A stretch of DNA of 64,000 nucleotides from Pseudomonas anguilliseptica (GTDB taxonomy: Bacteria; Pseudomonadota; Gammaproteobacteria; Pseudomonadales; Pseudomonadaceae): positions 2,852,001 through 2,916,000 of the forward strand of contig NZ_FNSC01000001.1 in NCBI RefSeq assembly GCF_900105355.1. The letters are read 5' to 3'. Positions 13,943 through 23,963 of the stretch are shown piece by piece; positions within the stretch are counted from its first letter, which is position 1, and each line of letters begins with the position of its first letter. The notes below the pieces were generated by a model. That model did not search any database. It saw nothing but the letters and a program-made list of their open reading frames with translations, and had not been told where the DNA came from. The translations under genes were made by a program, and so were the position numbers.

Positions 13943-14398
13943 TTATTCACTGGCCTTGCCATGTTTGGCGAGGCGCTCCAGGGCCGCACGTAGTTTGGGG
14001 TCGCTGATGCCGTCGGCGGTGGCTTGGATGTTTTCTGCGGCGCTGTTGGATAGGCTGATTGTGCGACCCGGTGCACGCCTTTCGGCAGTCGGAGGTTGCA
14101 CCTTGAACAGAATCTTCGTTAAGGTCGCGAATTCTTCGAGTGCCTGCAGCTGTTTCAATAAGCGTTTTTGTTGATAGCGCAGGCGCGTGGCCCAGTGGCC
14201 GTCGGTGATTATCAGCAACAGGCAACCCTCGCGCCATGACGCCACATGGCAGTGTTCGCGAGCAGCAGGTTGCAGCTGGCTTTCCAGTAGGTGCTGCAGA
14301 CGATCAATGCGTTGCGCTTGATTGAACAGCGCCTTCAGGGGTTTCGCTTCGCGCAACAGCGCGGCGGGAGCCCGGGCCGGCAAAGGACGAAAAGTCAT
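13943..14398 (-). CDS. dciA: DUF721 protein, DciA-type helicase loader
   Basis: This small basic protein carries a DUF721 domain from about residue 12 (LLREAKPLKALFNQ) to residue 100. DciA proteins are known to load the replicative helicase DnaB in bacteria lacking DnaC, and the Pseudomonas gene sits next to lpxC as here. The ATG at 14398 gives 151 aa; the frame stays open upstream but those residues do not look like the family. The C-terminal third is low in conservation and rich in charged residues. It faces lpxC and is divergent from the M23 peptidase gene. Confidence 0.85.
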   Translation of the reverse strand: MTFRPLPARAPAALLREAKPLKALFNQAQRIDRLQHLLESQLQPAAREHCHVASWREGCLLLIITDGHWATRLRYQQKRLLKQLQALEEFATLTKILFKVQPPTAERRAPGRTISLSNSAAENIQATADGISDPKLRAALERLAKHGKASE

Positions 14399-14479
14399 GG
14401 CAGGACGCCTGAAAAAGTGGAGCCGCCATGGTAGCAGAATCGCTGCTGCCAACTGACGCTTCACCATTAGGGGAAGGCC

Positions 14480-15415
14480 GTGCACATCATTCTACTTAGT
14501 CGGCATCACGGTGCCGCACGTTCACTCAGTCTGGATCTGCGTTGGTTGTTGCTGGCGTTGCTGGCGTTGCTGCTTGCACTCGGCGCGGCATTGGCCAGCG
14601 GTGTGGCTGTGGGGGCCTGGTGGGCTCCGGCCACGGTTGCGGTTCAGGATGACTCGAAAATCAATCAGGTACTGGATGAACAGCGTGCCGAGGTGGGGGC
14701 TGTGCGTCTGGATGCGCAGCGCCAGCTGGATGCATTCGCTGTGCACGTGGCCGAGCTGCAGGCGCGTCTGACTCGCCTGGATGCGCTGGGCGCACGTCTG
14801 GCCGAGCTGGCTGATCTGGATGCCAGCGAATTCGATTTTTCGCTTAACGTTGGCCAGGGTGGTGCGGAAGATGCCTTGGGCGATGCGGCTTATGCACCGC
14901 CACCTTTTATGGATGAGCTGGATCAGCTGAGCCTGCGTCTGGACAGTCGCGAGCAGTTGCTGGAGGTGCTTGAGCAGTTGATTGGTGACCGCCAGTTGAG
15001 TGAAGCCGAGTATCTCTCCGGCATGCCGGTGCGGCATGGCTATATGTCCTCGCCATTCGGTCGCCGCGTGCACCCACTGACCGGGCGCAAAACCCAGCAT
15101 AAAGGTGTCGACTTTGCTGCCAAGCCGGGTAGTGATGTGGTCGCTGTCGCTGCTGGCGTGGTGAGCTTTTCAGGGGTCAAATCGGGCTATGGCAATGTGA
15201 TAGAGGTCAGTCATGCCGATGGCTATACAACGCTGTATGCGCACAACAAGCAGAATATCGTGCAGATTGGTGATCTTGTGCAGCGCGGCCAGACCATTGC
15301 CAAGGTCGGCCGCAGCGGTCGCGCCAGTGGTTACCATGTGCACTTCGAGGTAACCAAGGATGGCCGAGTGGTCAATCCAGCCAGCTATATAGCCCGGGTC
15401 AACGACGTCGAATAA
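14480..15415 (+). CDS. M23 family (LytM-type) peptidase
   Basis: This protein has an N-terminal membrane anchor (residues 15-50, very rich in Leu and Ala), a coiled-coil-like stretch around residues 65-115, and a C-terminal LytM/M23 domain from about residue 190. The zinc motifs are seen as HKGVDF and GYHVHFEV, so all the main ligands appear present and it may be an active endopeptidase acting on peptidoglycan in the periplasm. The GTG start follows AGGGGAAGG. It sits between dciA and secA as in other Pseudomonas, but which amidase or hydrolase it serves cannot be told from sequence. Confidence 0.9.
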   Translation: MHIILLSRHHGAARSLSLDLRWLLLALLALLLALGAALASGVAVGAWWAPATVAVQDDSKINQVLDEQRAEVGAVRLDAQRQLDAFAVHVAELQARLTRLDALGARLAELADLDASEFDFSLNVGQGGAEDALGDAAYAPPPFMDELDQLSLRLDSREQLLEVLEQLIGDRQLSEAEYLSGMPVRHGYMSSPFGRRVHPLTGRKTQHKGVDFAAKPGSDVVAVAAGVVSFSGVKSGYGNVIEVSHADGYTTLYAHNKQNIVQIGDLVQRGQTIAKVGRSGRASGYHVHFEVTKDGRVVNPASYIARVNDVE

Positions 15416-15531
15416 CGCCGCTTTCCTCGTTTGCGTTTCCGGGTAGAATGCCCCTTCGCACGCAGCCATAAAGGCTGCATGGGTCGCTGTTCAGCCGCCC
15501 TCAATCCATACGCCTGGAAGATCCTGTCGAT

Positions 15532-18264
15532 ATGTTTGCGCCTTTGTTGAAAAAACTCTTTGGAAGCAAGAACGAGCGTGAAGTCAAACGCATGCTCAAG
15601 GCGGTACAAGCCGTCAATGCCTTCGAGGAGCAGATGCTTGCCCTTTCCGATGAGCAACTGCGTGCCAAGACGGAGGAGTTCAAATCCCGTCTGGCCAAAG
15701 GCGAAACCCTCGACCAGCTTCTTCCGGAAGCCTTTGCCGTGTGCCGTGAAGCTGGTAAGCGCGTCATGGGCATGCGCCACTTCGATGTGCAGCTGATCGG
15801 TGGTATGACCCTGCACGAAGGCAAGATCGCCGAGATGCGCACCGGCGAGGGTAAGACCCTGGTGGCAACCCTGGCGGTGTACCTCAATGCGCTGTCCGGC
15901 AAGGGCGTGCATGTGGTCACGGTCAACGATTACCTGGCCCGTCGCGACGCCAACTGGATGCGTCCGCTGTATGAATTCCTCGGAATGAGCGTGGGTATCG
16001 TTACCCCCTTTATGCCGCCGGAAGAGAAGCGCGAAGCCTACGCCGCCGATATCACCTACGGCACCAACAACGAATTTGGTTTCGATTACCTGCGCGACAA
16101 CATGGCCTTCAGCCTGGAAGAAAAATTCCAGCGCGAGCTGAATTTCGCCGTGATCGACGAAGTTGACTCCATTCTGATCGACGAAGCGCGCACCCCGCTG
16201 ATCATCTCCGGCCAGGCCGAAGACAGTTCGCGCCTGTACACCGAGATCAACAAGCTGATCCCGCGCCTCAAGCTGCACGTTGAGGAAGAGGAAGGCGTGG
16301 TCACCCAGGAAGGCCACTACAAGGTCGACGAGAAGGCGCGCCAGGTCGAGCTGAACGAAGCGGGCCACCAGTACGTTGAAGAGATGCTCACCGAAGTCGG
16401 CTTGCTGGTCGAGGGCGAGAGCCTGTATTCGGCGCATAATCTGGGCCTGCTGACCCACGTCTATTCGGGTCTGCGTGCGCACAAGTTGTTCAACCGCAAC
16501 GTTGAATACATCGTGCAGAACAATCAGGTGCTGCTGATCGACGAACACACCGGCCGCACCATGCCCGGCCGTCGTCTGTCTGAAGGCCTGCACCAGGCGA
16601 TCGAAGCCAAAGAAGGCCTGCCGATTCAGGCCGAGAGCCAGACCCTGGCCTCGACCACCTTCCAGAACTACTTCCGTCTTTACACCAAACTGTCCGGCAT
16701 GACCGGTACAGCGGATACCGAGGCGTTCGAGTTCCATCAGATTTACGGTCTGGCAGTGATCGTCATTCCGACCAATCGTGCCCTGGCGCGTAAGGACTTC
16801 AATGACCTGGTCTACCTGACCGCGGACGAGAAGTACGCCGCCATCGTCACCGACATCAAGGAAAGCATGGCCCTGGGGCGTCCGGTGCTGGTCGGTACGG
16901 CCACCATCGAAACCTCCGAGCACATGTCCAAGCTGCTCAGTCAGGAAGGCATCGAGCACAAGGTGCTTAACGCCAAGTTTCATGAGAAGGAAGCGGAAAT
17001 CATTGCCCAGGCCGGTCGCCCGGGCGCGCTGACCATTGCCACCAACATGGCGGGTCGTGGTACCGACATCCTCCTGGGCGGCAACTGGGAAGTTGAAGTG
17101 GCCAGCCTGGAAAACGCCACACCTGAGCAGATCGCGCAGATCAAGGCCGATTGGCAGAAGCGTCATCAGCAGGTGATCGAGTCGGGCGGCCTGCATGTGA
17201 TCGCCTCCGAGCGTCACGAATCGCGTCGTATCGATAACCAGTTACGTGGTCGTGCCGGCCGTCAGGGTGACCCGGGTTCCAGCCGTTTCTACCTGTCGCT
17301 GGAAGACAGCCTGATGCGCATCTTTGCCTCGGATCGGGTGAAGAACTTTATGAAGGCCCTGGGCATGCAGTCCGGTGAAGCCATCGAACACCGCATGGTC
17401 AGCAACGCCATCGAAAAAGCCCAGCGCAAGGTTGAAGGGCGTAACTTCGACATGCGTAAGCAGCTGCTGGAATTCGACGACGTGGCCAACGAGCAGCGCA
17501 AAGTGATCTATCACATGCGCAACACGCTGCTAGCTGCCGACAACATCGGCGAAACCATTGCCGAGTTCCGTCAGGAAGTGCTGGATCACACCATCAACCA
17601 GCATATTGCTCCGCAATCGCTGCCTGAGCAGTGGGATATCGCCGGCCTGGAAGAAACGCTGTACAGCAGCTTCAACCTGCGTCTGCCGATTCAGCAGTGG
17701 CTCGATGATGACCACAAGCTGTACGAAGAGACCCTGCGTGCACGGATTCTTGAAGAGCTGGTCAACGCGTACAACGAGAAAGAAAACGAAGCCAGCGCCG
17801 AAGCCCTGCGCACTTTCGAGAAGCAGATTCTACTGCGCGTCCTCGACGATCTGTGGAAAGACCACCTGTCGACCATGGATCACCTGCGTCACGGTATTCA
17901 CCTGCGCGGCTATGCGCAGAAGAACCCCAAGCAGGAATACAAGCGCGAGTCTTTCACCCTGTTCCAGGAACTGCTGGATTCGATCAAGCGCGACACCATC
18001 CGCGTGCTGTCGCATGTGCAGGTGCGCCGTGAAGACCCGGCTGAAGAAGAGGCTCGCCTGCGTCGTGAGGCCGAAGCATTGGCCGAGCGCATGCAGTTCC
18101 AGCACGCCGAAGCCTCGGCGCTGCTGCCGCAAGCCGCCGAAGAAGAGGGTGATGTAGCGGTTGCCGTGGCGCCGGTGCGCACCGAGCCGAAGATCGGCCG
18201 CAATGAGCCGTGCCCCTGTGGTTCCGGCAAGAAGTACAAGCACTGCCACGGCCAGGTTAGTTAA
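15532..18264 (+). CDS. secA: Preprotein translocase ATPase SecA
   Basis: SecA is the motor ATPase that drives unfolded proteins through SecYEG. The product is 910 aa. The Walker A segment [12 protein letters not shown] lies near residue 102, the DEVD Walker B box near 210, and [16 protein letters not shown] near 505. The C-terminal zinc finger that binds Sec[15 protein letters not shown], ends the protein after an acidic, poorly conserved linker. The 116-base leader contains a small GCAGCC/GGCTGC hairpin near 15463-15479 but I see no SecM-like leader peptide. Confidence 0.99.
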   Translation: MFAPLLKKLFGSKNEREVKRMLKAVQAVNAFEEQMLALSDEQLRAKTEEFKSRLAKGETLDQLLPEAFAVCREAGKRVMGMRHFDVQLIGGMTLHEGKIAEMRTGEGKTLVATLAVYLNALSGKGVHVVTVNDYLARRDANWMRPLYEFLGMSVGIVTPFMPPEEKREAYAADITYGTNNEFGFDYLRDNMAFSLEEKFQRELNFAVIDEVDSILIDEARTPLIISGQAEDSSRLYTEINKLIPRLKLHVEEEEGVVTQEGHYKVDEKARQVELNEAGHQYVEEMLTEVGLLVEGESLYSAHNLGLLTHVYSGLRAHKLFNRNVEYIVQNNQVLLIDEHTGRTMPGRRLSEGLHQAIEAKEGLPIQAESQTLASTTFQNYFRLYTKLSGMTGTADTEAFEFHQIYGLAVIVIPTNRALARKDFNDLVYLTADEKYAAIVTDIKESMALGRPVLVGTATIETSEHMSKLLSQEGIEHKVLNAKFHEKEAEIIAQAGRPGALTIATNMAGRGTDILLGGNWEVEVASLENATPEQIAQIKADWQKRHQQVIESGGLHVIASERHESRRIDNQLRGRAGRQGDPGSSRFYLSLEDSLMRIFASDRVKNFMKALGMQSGEAIEHRMVSNAIEKAQRKVEGRNFDMRKQLLEFDDVANEQRKVIYHMRNTLLAADNIGETIAEFRQEVLDHTINQHIAPQSLPEQWDIAGLEETLYSSFNLRLPIQQWLDDDHKLYEETLRARILEELVNAYNEKENEASAEALRTFEKQILLRVLDDLWKDHLSTMDHLRHGIHLRGYAQKNPKQEYKRESFTLFQELLDSIKRDTIRVLSHVQVRREDPAEEEARLRREAEALAERMQFQHAEASALLPQAAEEEGDVAVAVAPVRTEPKIGRNEPCPCGSGKKYKHCHGQVS

Positions 18265-18326
18265 ACAGTCCGTGTAGAGCGGGTTGAGCCGACAGTGAAG
18301 TTGGCTATGCTTGGCCCAACTTGATT

Positions 18327-18363
18327 AACGCCGCGAACGGTCTGACCGCTCGCGGCGTTTTAC
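18327..18363 (+). terminator. Terminator between secA and argJ
   Basis: A 10-bp stem AACGCCGCGA/TCGCGGCGTT encloses a smaller CGGT/ACCG stem and is followed by TTTTA. It lies 63 bases after the secA stop and separates secA from argJ. Confidence 0.85.
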
Positions 18364-18401
18364 CATCGCAATCAGTCCTACCACCTCAAGGAGCGTTCTC
18401 T

Positions 18402-19619
18402 ATGGCTGTTGGTCTTGGCCCGTTGTCTACCCTGCACCCGGTTCCAGGTTTCGAACTGGGCATCGCTTCGGCGGGCATCAAGCGCCCAGGGCGCAAGGAT
18501 GTGGTAGTGATGCGATGTGCCGAAGGCTCCAGCGTAGCGGGTGTGTTCACCCTCAATGCGTTCTGCGCCGCGCCGGTGATTCTGGCCAAGAAACGTGTGC
18601 TGGGCAGCGTGCGTTACCTGCTGACCAATACCGGTAACGCCAACGCAGGCACCGGCGAGCCTGGCCTGCAGAATGCCGCGCGCACTTGTGCTGCTCTGGC
18701 TCAGCTGGCTGGTGTGGATGAAGGCGCTGTGCTGCCGTTCTCCACCGGGGTGATTGGTGAGCCGCTGCCGGTCGAGAAGATCGAAGGGGCATTGCAGGCG
18801 GCTCTCGACGACTTGTCCGAGAACCACTGGGCCGAAGCCGCCACCGGCATCATGACCACTGACACCCTGCCCAAGGGCGCCAGCCGCCAGTTTGTCCACG
18901 ATGGCGTCACCGTCACCGTGACCGGCATCAGCAAAGGCGCTGGGATGATCAAGCCGAACATGGCGACCATGCTCGGTTATATCGCCACCGACGCCAAGGT
19001 CGCCCAGGCCGTGCTGCAAGACCTGCTGCGCGATGCGGCGAACAAGTCGTTCAACCGCATCACCATCGACGGCGATACCTCGACCAACGACTGCTGCATG
19101 CTGATTGCTACCGGCAAGGCCGCCTTGCCGGAAATCAGCCAGGCCAGCGGCGACCTGTTCGCCAAACTCAAGGAAGCGGTATTCAGCGTGTGCATGGATG
19201 TGGCCCAGGCCATCGTGCGCGACGGTGAAGGCGCGACCAAGTTCGTCACCGTGCAGGTCAATGGCGGTGCAACCCATCAGGAGTGCCTGGACGTCGGTTA
19301 TGCCGTAGCCCATTCGCCGCTGATCAAGACCGCACTGTTTGCTTCTGACCCGAACTGGGGGCGCATTCTCGCCGCCGTGGGCCGCGCTGGCGTGGCGCAG
19401 CTGGATGTCAGCCTGATCGACGTATTCCTCGGTGACGTGTGCATCGCCAGCCGTGGTTGCCGCGCCACCAGCTACACCGAAGAGCAGGGCGCGGCGGTAA
19501 TGGCCAAGGAAGAGATCACCATCCGCATCGAGCTGGGCCGCGGTGGTTGCAGTGAGACGATCTGGACCACCGATCTGTCCCACGAGTACGTGAAGATCAA
19601 CGCCGAGTACCGCACCTGA
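18402..19619 (+). CDS. argJ: Bifunctional ornithine acetyltransferase / N-acetylglutamate synthase
   Basis: ArgJ transfers the acetyl group from N-acetylornithine to glutamate, recycling it in arginine synthesis, and may also use acetyl-CoA. The ATG at 18402 follows AAGGAGCG and gives 405 aa. The self-cleavage site is seen in [15 protein letters not shown] near residue 185, where the threonine becomes the nucleophile and N-terminus of the beta chain. The conserved [14 protein letters not shown] segment follows. The upstream terminator suggests a promoter of its own, though no convincing -35/-10 or ArgR site could be picked out. Confidence 0.97.
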   Translation: MAVGLGPLSTLHPVPGFELGIASAGIKRPGRKDVVVMRCAEGSSVAGVFTLNAFCAAPVILAKKRVLGSVRYLLTNTGNANAGTGEPGLQNAARTCAALAQLAGVDEGAVLPFSTGVIGEPLPVEKIEGALQAALDDLSENHWAEAATGIMTTDTLPKGASRQFVHDGVTVTVTGISKGAGMIKPNMATMLGYIATDAKVAQAVLQDLLRDAANKSFNRITIDGDTSTNDCCMLIATGKAALPEISQASGDLFAKLKEAVFSVCMDVAQAIVRDGEGATKFVTVQVNGGATHQECLDVGYAVAHSPLIKTALFASDPNWGRILAAVGRAGVAQLDVSLIDVFLGDVCIASRGCRATSYTEEQGAAVMAKEEITIRIELGRGGCSETIWTTDLSHEYVKINAEYRT

Positions 19620-19650
19620 TCCGTCACGTACCGGCTGTTTGACGCCCCGC

Positions 19651-19686
19651 ATTCCCGTTGTTCATGCCCCCATGAGCAACGGGAAT
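19651..19686 (+). terminator. Hairpin after argJ, probable terminator
   Basis: A 16-bp stem (ATTCCCGTTGTTCATG against CATGAGCAACGGGAAT, one G-U pair) with a CCCC loop lies 31 bases after the argJ stop. The downstream T run is short, so termination is likely but not certain. Confidence 0.65.
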
Positions 19687-19745
19687 TTGCTATTGCGCCA
19701 GTCGCCTTTTAAGGTCATTCGACCTTCCCGCAGCGAGCGCAGCCC

Positions 19746-20378
19746 ATGTCACTTACTCTGGTTATCGGCGACAAAACCTATTCGTCCTGGTCGCTGCGTG
19801 CGGCGCTGGCCCTGGAGCTGAGCGGCGCGCCCTATACCGAACAGCTGATTACCCTGAACCGGCCTGATACTCGCGCGCGGATTCTGCAGCACTCGCCGAC
19901 CGGCAAGGTGCCGCTGCTGATCAGCGACGATGGCGCCATCTGGGATTCCCTGGCGATTGGCGAATACCTGGCCGAGTGCTTTCCCGCTGCCCAGTTGTGG
20001 CCGCAAGCCCGGGCGGCTCGCGCACTGGCACGCAGTGCCTGCGCCGAGATGCACAGCGGCTTTGTCGCGCTACGCAGCCATCTGCCGATGGATCTCAAGC
20101 GCAATCAGGCGTTGACGACGATACCGGCCGATGTCGTGGCCGATATTCAGCGCATCTGTGCGCTGTGGGTCGAGTGCCGGCAGCGCTTTGGAAAGGAAGG
20201 CGGCTTCCTGTTTGGCCAGCCAACCCTGGCTGATGCCTTCTTTGCTCCGGTGGCGGCGCGTCTGCGCGGTTATCAGGTGACGCTGCCGGCAGAGGCTGCC
20301 GCCTATGTCGAGACGATCTATCAGTGGCCGGCGTTTCAGCGCTGGTACCAAGCTGCCCAGGAGGAACATTTGGCGTGA
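19746..20378 (+). CDS. Glutathione S-transferase family protein
   Basis: The product is 210 aa with an N-terminal thioredoxin-like domain (TLVIGDKTYSSWSLRAALALE) containing the likely catalytic serine of SSWS, the SPTGKVPLL cis-proline loop, and DSLAIGEYLAE, which binds the gamma-glutamyl group. The C-terminal half is the all-helical domain. The substrate cannot be told from sequence. Its stop overlaps the start of the next gene by four bases, so the two are translationally coupled. Confidence 0.9.
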   Translation: MSLTLVIGDKTYSSWSLRAALALELSGAPYTEQLITLNRPDTRARILQHSPTGKVPLLISDDGAIWDSLAIGEYLAECFPAAQLWPQARAARALARSACAEMHSGFVALRSHLPMDLKRNQALTTIPADVVADIQRICALWVECRQRFGKEGGFLFGQPTLADAFFAPVAARLRGYQVTLPAEAAAYVETIYQWPAFQRWYQAAQEEHLA

Positions 20379-21316
20379 AACGTATTCATGTGGCCGCAGC
20401 AGTTATTCGCGGTGTGGATGGGCAGATACTGCTCGCCAAGCGTCCTGATGATAAGCACCAGGGCGGCCTCTGGGAGTTTCCTGGCGGCAAGGTCGAGGCC
20501 GACGAAACGGTACAGGCGGCCCTGGCCCGTGAGCTGGAAGAGGAGCTGGGCATCCACCCAAGCGCCGCACGGCCGCTGATTCAGGTGCGCCACGATTACC
20601 CGGACAAGCAGGTGCTGCTGGATGTCTGGGAGGTCTCGGCCTTTACCGGTGAGCCCCATGGCGCTGAAGGTCAACCGCTGGCCTGGGTCAGCCCTCGGCA
20701 GTTGGGCGATTATGAGTTTCCCGCCGCCAATCGACCGATTGTCGCGGCCGCACGTTTGCCCGAGCGTTATCTGATTACCCCCGAGGGACTGAGCGGGCCC
20801 GAGCTGCTGCGCGGTATCCTGGCTGCCCTGAAGAGCGGCATTCGCCTGCTGCAACTGCGCGCTCCGGCGATGTTCGATGCGCAGTACCGCGACATTGCCG
20901 TGGATGCTCTCGGCCTCTGTGCGGGCAAGGCGCAGCTGATGCTCAAGGGACCGTTGGAGTGGCTGGGCGACTTTCCCGCTGCCGGCTGGCACCTGACGGC
21001 GCAGCAGTTGCGTGACTTGAGTGCTGGCGGTCGACCATTTCCGGAGCAGCGCTGGCTGGCGGCTTCCTGCCATGGCGCGCAGGAATTGGAGCTGGCCACA
21101 CAGATGGGCGTGGATTTCATCACCCTGTCACCCGTGCAGCCGACTCAGACTCATCCCGATGCGCAGCCGCTGGGTTGGGCGCAGGTTGCCGAGCTGTTGC
21201 AGGGCTTCAATCAGCCGGCCTACTTGCTGGGCGGCGTTACCCCGGCCGATGCAGAGCGCGCCTGGCAGGTCGGGGCTCAGGGTGTGGCGGGGATTCGCGC
21301 GTTCTGGCCGGAGTAA
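20375..21316 (+). CDS. Nudix hydrolase fused to a ThiE-like domain (MutT-type)
   Basis: The first 130 residues are a MutT-type Nudix domain with an intact box: GGKVEADETVQAALARELEEEL carries the G-x5-E-x7-REUxEExGU pattern, placing it among 8-oxo-dGTP-type pyrophosphatases. The rest of the 313 aa resembles thiamine phosphate synthase, but the usual HxGQxD phosphate motif is replaced by WHLTAQQL, so this half may not make thiamine phosphate. This two-domain arrangement is, as I recall, standard for gammaproteobacterial MutT near secA. The GTG start at 20375 has CAGGAGGAA upstream and overlaps the GST stop. Confidence 0.9.
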   Translation: MKRIHVAAAVIRGVDGQILLAKRPDDKHQGGLWEFPGGKVEADETVQAALARELEEELGIHPSAARPLIQVRHDYPDKQVLLDVWEVSAFTGEPHGAEGQPLAWVSPRQLGDYEFPAANRPIVAAARLPERYLITPEGLSGPELLRGILAALKSGIRLLQLRAPAMFDAQYRDIAVDALGLCAGKAQLMLKGPLEWLGDFPAAGWHLTAQQLRDLSAGGRPFPEQRWLAASCHGAQELELATQMGVDFITLSPVQPTQTHPDAQPLGWAQVAELLQGFNQPAYLLGGVTPADAERAWQVGAQGVAGIRAFWPE

Positions 21317-21379
21317 CTGCCACCTGCGAGTAAAGGGCGTTATAGTCGCGCCCTCAAATGGTGCGTTACAGGTGAGCGG

Positions 21380-22389
21380 TTGACGGTGCAAAGCATCAAG
21401 GCGTGGTTGAAGGGCTTTTGGCCTGCGCCCATGGCGGTCAGTCTGAATGAGCGGGCGCTGAGCTGTGTCGGCGCGGTGCTGGGACTGCTGTTCAGTGGTT
21501 GGCTTTGTCATGAGGTGCTGGGCAGTGCCAGCCCCTGGCTGATTGCACCATGGGTGCGTCTGCGGTGCTGCTGTTCGCCGTGCCGGCCAGCCCTCTGGCG
21601 CAGCTCTGGTCGGTTCTCGCCGGCAACCTGTTTTCCGCGCTGATTGGGGTGACCTGCGCCACCTGGCTCGGTCACGACGCATGGGTGGCCGCCTTAGCGG
21701 GCGGCTTGGCGATTGCCGGAATGTTTGCCTTGCGCTGTCTGCATCCACCCGGAGGCGCGGTGGCGCTGACAGCGGTGCTGGCCGGGCCAGAAGTGGCCCA
21801 GCTGGGTTACCACTTTGCCCTCTACCCGGTGGGGTTGAACTCTGTTGGTCTGCTGCTGATCGCGCTGCTGTTCAATAACGCCTTGCGCCGGCAATACCCG
21901 CATCGTCCGCTTGAGCATGGCAATGTGCACAAGACCCGTGATCCGATCCCCCGTGATCGTCTGGGCTTCACCCAGGCGGACCTGGATGCGGTGCTCAAGG
22001 CGCGCGGCGAGTTGCTCGATATTTCCCGCGAAGACCTGGAAGAGATTCTCCTGCAAACCGAGGCGCGATTGAGCTTGCATCAGCACCGGCTAAGCGCCAT
22101 GCCTGTGCTCAACGCGCAGGGCGAATTGCAGGGCATGCTCAGCCTGCATGACCTGTTGCTGGCCGACGCCGATACGCAGACGGTCAGTCAATGTATGCAG
22201 CGCCAGGTGCCGACCTGTCGCGCCGACTGGCCGGTGACCTATCTGCTGCAGATGCTCGCGGATAGCGACGTGCATCGGCTTCCCGTCGTCGATGATCAGC
22301 GCCAGTTGCTGGGCATTGTCAGCCAGTCCGATCTGCTGGCGGCGCTTTTTCGCATGTCATTGCAGGGTTCCGCGCCGGTCGCGGGTTAA
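21380..22389 (+). pseudogene. HPP-family membrane protein with CBS domains, frameshifted
   Basis: Two reading frames together make one HPP-family protein of about 336 residues. The first frame starts at a TTG at 21380 (or GTG at 21386) and carries the first helix and SPWLIAP. The second continues from 21550 with MGASAVLLFAVPASPLAQ, the LHPPGGAVAL segment that names the family, and two CBS motifs at the C-terminus (SAMPVLNAQGEL and VHRLPVVDDQRQLLGIVSQSDLL). The frame changes at GCACCATGGG, where one base missing from a C run would explain it. The transported substrate is unknown. It could be a real mutation or a sequencing error. Confidence 0.85.
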
Positions 22390-22443
22390 GCGCGGGCCTG
22401 GGGTATCCTGTGTCCTTCCGCTGCCTGGTTGTTAAGAGTGTTC

Positions 22444-23337
22444 ATGTCTGTAGAAGTCCGTTCCCCGTCGAATATGCGCCCCAGTACCCTGCATTTGCCG
22501 CGTGGCAACTGGGCGACGGTGTTCGAGTGCCTGTGTGCGCACTTCCCGGCGATTGCCCCGGCGGTGTGGCAGGAGCGGATCGCCCGTGGCCGGGTGCTGG
22601 ACGCGCAGGGTCAGCCGTTCGATATGGCCTCGGTTTACCATGAAGGGCTCAAGGTGCATTACTTTCGCGAGGTGCCGGTAGAGACGCCGATTCCTTTTGA
22701 AGAAACCGTACTGCATGTCGATGAACACTTGCTGGTGGCGGATAAACCGCATTTTCTGCCGGTGATGCCCGCCGGCGAATACGTCGAGCAGACCTTGCAG
22801 GCGCGCTTGGCCAAGCGTCTGGGCAATGCCGATCTGGTGCCACTGCACCGGATTGATCGGCACACCGCCGGTCTGGTGCTGTTTTCCACCAATCGGCAGA
22901 GCCGTGGTCAGTACCAGGCGCTGTTTCGCCTGCGGCAGATGAACAAGTGCTACGAGGCGCTGGCGGCGGCCTTGCCGCAGCTGGATTTCCCGTTGCTGCG
23001 GGCGACGCGGCTGGAGGGCGCCGAGCCGTTTTTCCGCATGCAGGAAGTGGCCGGGGAGGCCAATACGGAAACCCGTATCGAGGTCGCCCAGCGTCTGGGC
23101 GAACACTGGCTGTACCGGTTGTATCCGGTCACCGGCAAGAAGCATCAGCTGCGCGTGCATTTGGCCGCACTGGGCGCGCCGATTCTCAATGACCCGTTCT
23201 ACCCCGAGGTCACCGATGCGCCCGATGCAGCGGATGACTACAGCAAACCGCTCAAGTTGCTGGCCCGTGGGCTGAGCTTTATCGACCCGCTAAGCGGCGA
23301 GCGGCGTAGCTTCGAAAGCCAGCTCAGTCTGCTCTGA
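22444..23337 (+). CDS. RluA-family pseudouridine synthase
   Basis: The product is 297 aa of the RluA-type pseudouridine synthase family, which isomerises uridine in rRNA or tRNA. The catalytic aspartate lies in PLHRIDRHTAGLVLFS near residue 138. The N-terminal 85 residues resemble the S4-like extension seen in some members, and KKHQLRVHLAALGAPILND is the usual C-terminal motif. The ATG at 22444 is chosen over an upstream TTG since it gives the natural beginning MSVEVRSPS. The RNA target cannot be assigned. It is convergent with the following minus-strand operon. Confidence 0.9.
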   Translation: MSVEVRSPSNMRPSTLHLPRGNWATVFECLCAHFPAIAPAVWQERIARGRVLDAQGQPFDMASVYHEGLKVHYFREVPVETPIPFEETVLHVDEHLLVADKPHFLPVMPAGEYVEQTLQARLAKRLGNADLVPLHRIDRHTAGLVLFSTNRQSRGQYQALFRLRQMNKCYEALAAALPQLDFPLLRATRLEGAEPFFRMQEVAGEANTETRIEVAQRLGEHWLYRLYPVTGKKHQLRVHLAALGAPILNDPFYPEVTDAPDAADDYSKPLKLLARGLSFIDPLSGERRSFESQLSLL

Positions 23338-23376
23338 AGGCGAAAACAGCGTTATCCACCCTGCGCGCCTACAGGC

Positions 23377-23961
23377 TTAGCTTTGTGGCTCTTTGGCTGC
23401 CGCCTGCCAGAGCACTTCAGCTACCCCCTGACGTTTGGCGATCAGCCGCGCGGCGACAAACAGCAGGTCTGACAGGCGGTTGACATAGGCCAGGCCGACG
23501 CCGCGAATCGGCTCCACGGCGTTCAGGTGCTGGCAGCGGCGCTCGGCGCTGCGGGCCAGGCTGCGGCATACATGCGCCTGGGCGATCAGGCGCGAGCCAC
23601 CGGGCAGGATGAAATTCTCCAGTGGCCCGACCTCTTCGTTCCAGCGGTCTATAGCGGCTTCCAGTCGCTCGATTTCCGGCGTCTGCAGGGCCTGGTACTC
23701 GGGCATCGCCAGTTCACCGCCAAGGTCGAACAGGCGGTGCTGGCAGGGCGCGAGCACGTCGATAATCTCGCCCAGCCCCGGGCACTGGGCGTGCTGTTCG
23801 GCAAGGTCTGCCAGCAGCAGGCCGATATGGCCGTTCAGCGTGTCCACTTCGCCCATGGCATCCACCCGTGGGTGGTCCTTGGTCACGCGGCGACCATCGG
23901 CCAGGCCGGTTTCGCCGGCATCGCCGGTGCGGGTGTAGATTTTCGAGAGACGGTAACCCAT
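23377..23961 (-). CDS. PduO-type cob(I)alamin adenosyltransferase
   Basis: This 194-aa protein belongs to the PduO/MMAB family, which transfers the adenosyl group of ATP to reduced cobalamin to make adenosylcobalamin. The N-terminal ATP loop TRTGDAGETGLADG, the RSAERRC motif near residue 137 and VNRLSDLLFVAAR near 160 are the family's landmarks. It is the last gene of a four-gene operon, starting 2 bases after the sensor kinase stop. Why a cobalamin enzyme is linked to a sensor kinase is not explained by the sequence. Confidence 0.92.
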   Translation of the reverse strand: MGYRLSKIYTRTGDAGETGLADGRRVTKDHPRVDAMGEVDTLNGHIGLLLADLAEQHAQCPGLGEIIDVLAPCQHRLFDLGGELAMPEYQALQTPEIERLEAAIDRWNEEVGPLENFILPGGSRLIAQAHVCRSLARSAERRCQHLNAVEPIRGVGLAYVNRLSDLLFVAARLIAKRQGVAEVLWQAAAKEPQS

Positions 23962-23963
23962 GT

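Noticed and set aside
15416..15531. Possible SecM-like arrest leader before secA
   Set aside because: Only a small hairpin is present; no short signal-peptide-like frame with an arrest motif could be read.
15385..17217. Minus-strand open frame of 610 codons opposite secA
   Set aside because: It is a shadow of secA codon bias; no ribosome site or motif.
18265..18401. Possible riboswitch or ArgR operator before argJ
   Set aside because: The stems there are explained by the terminator of secA; no convincing ARG box palindrome was found.
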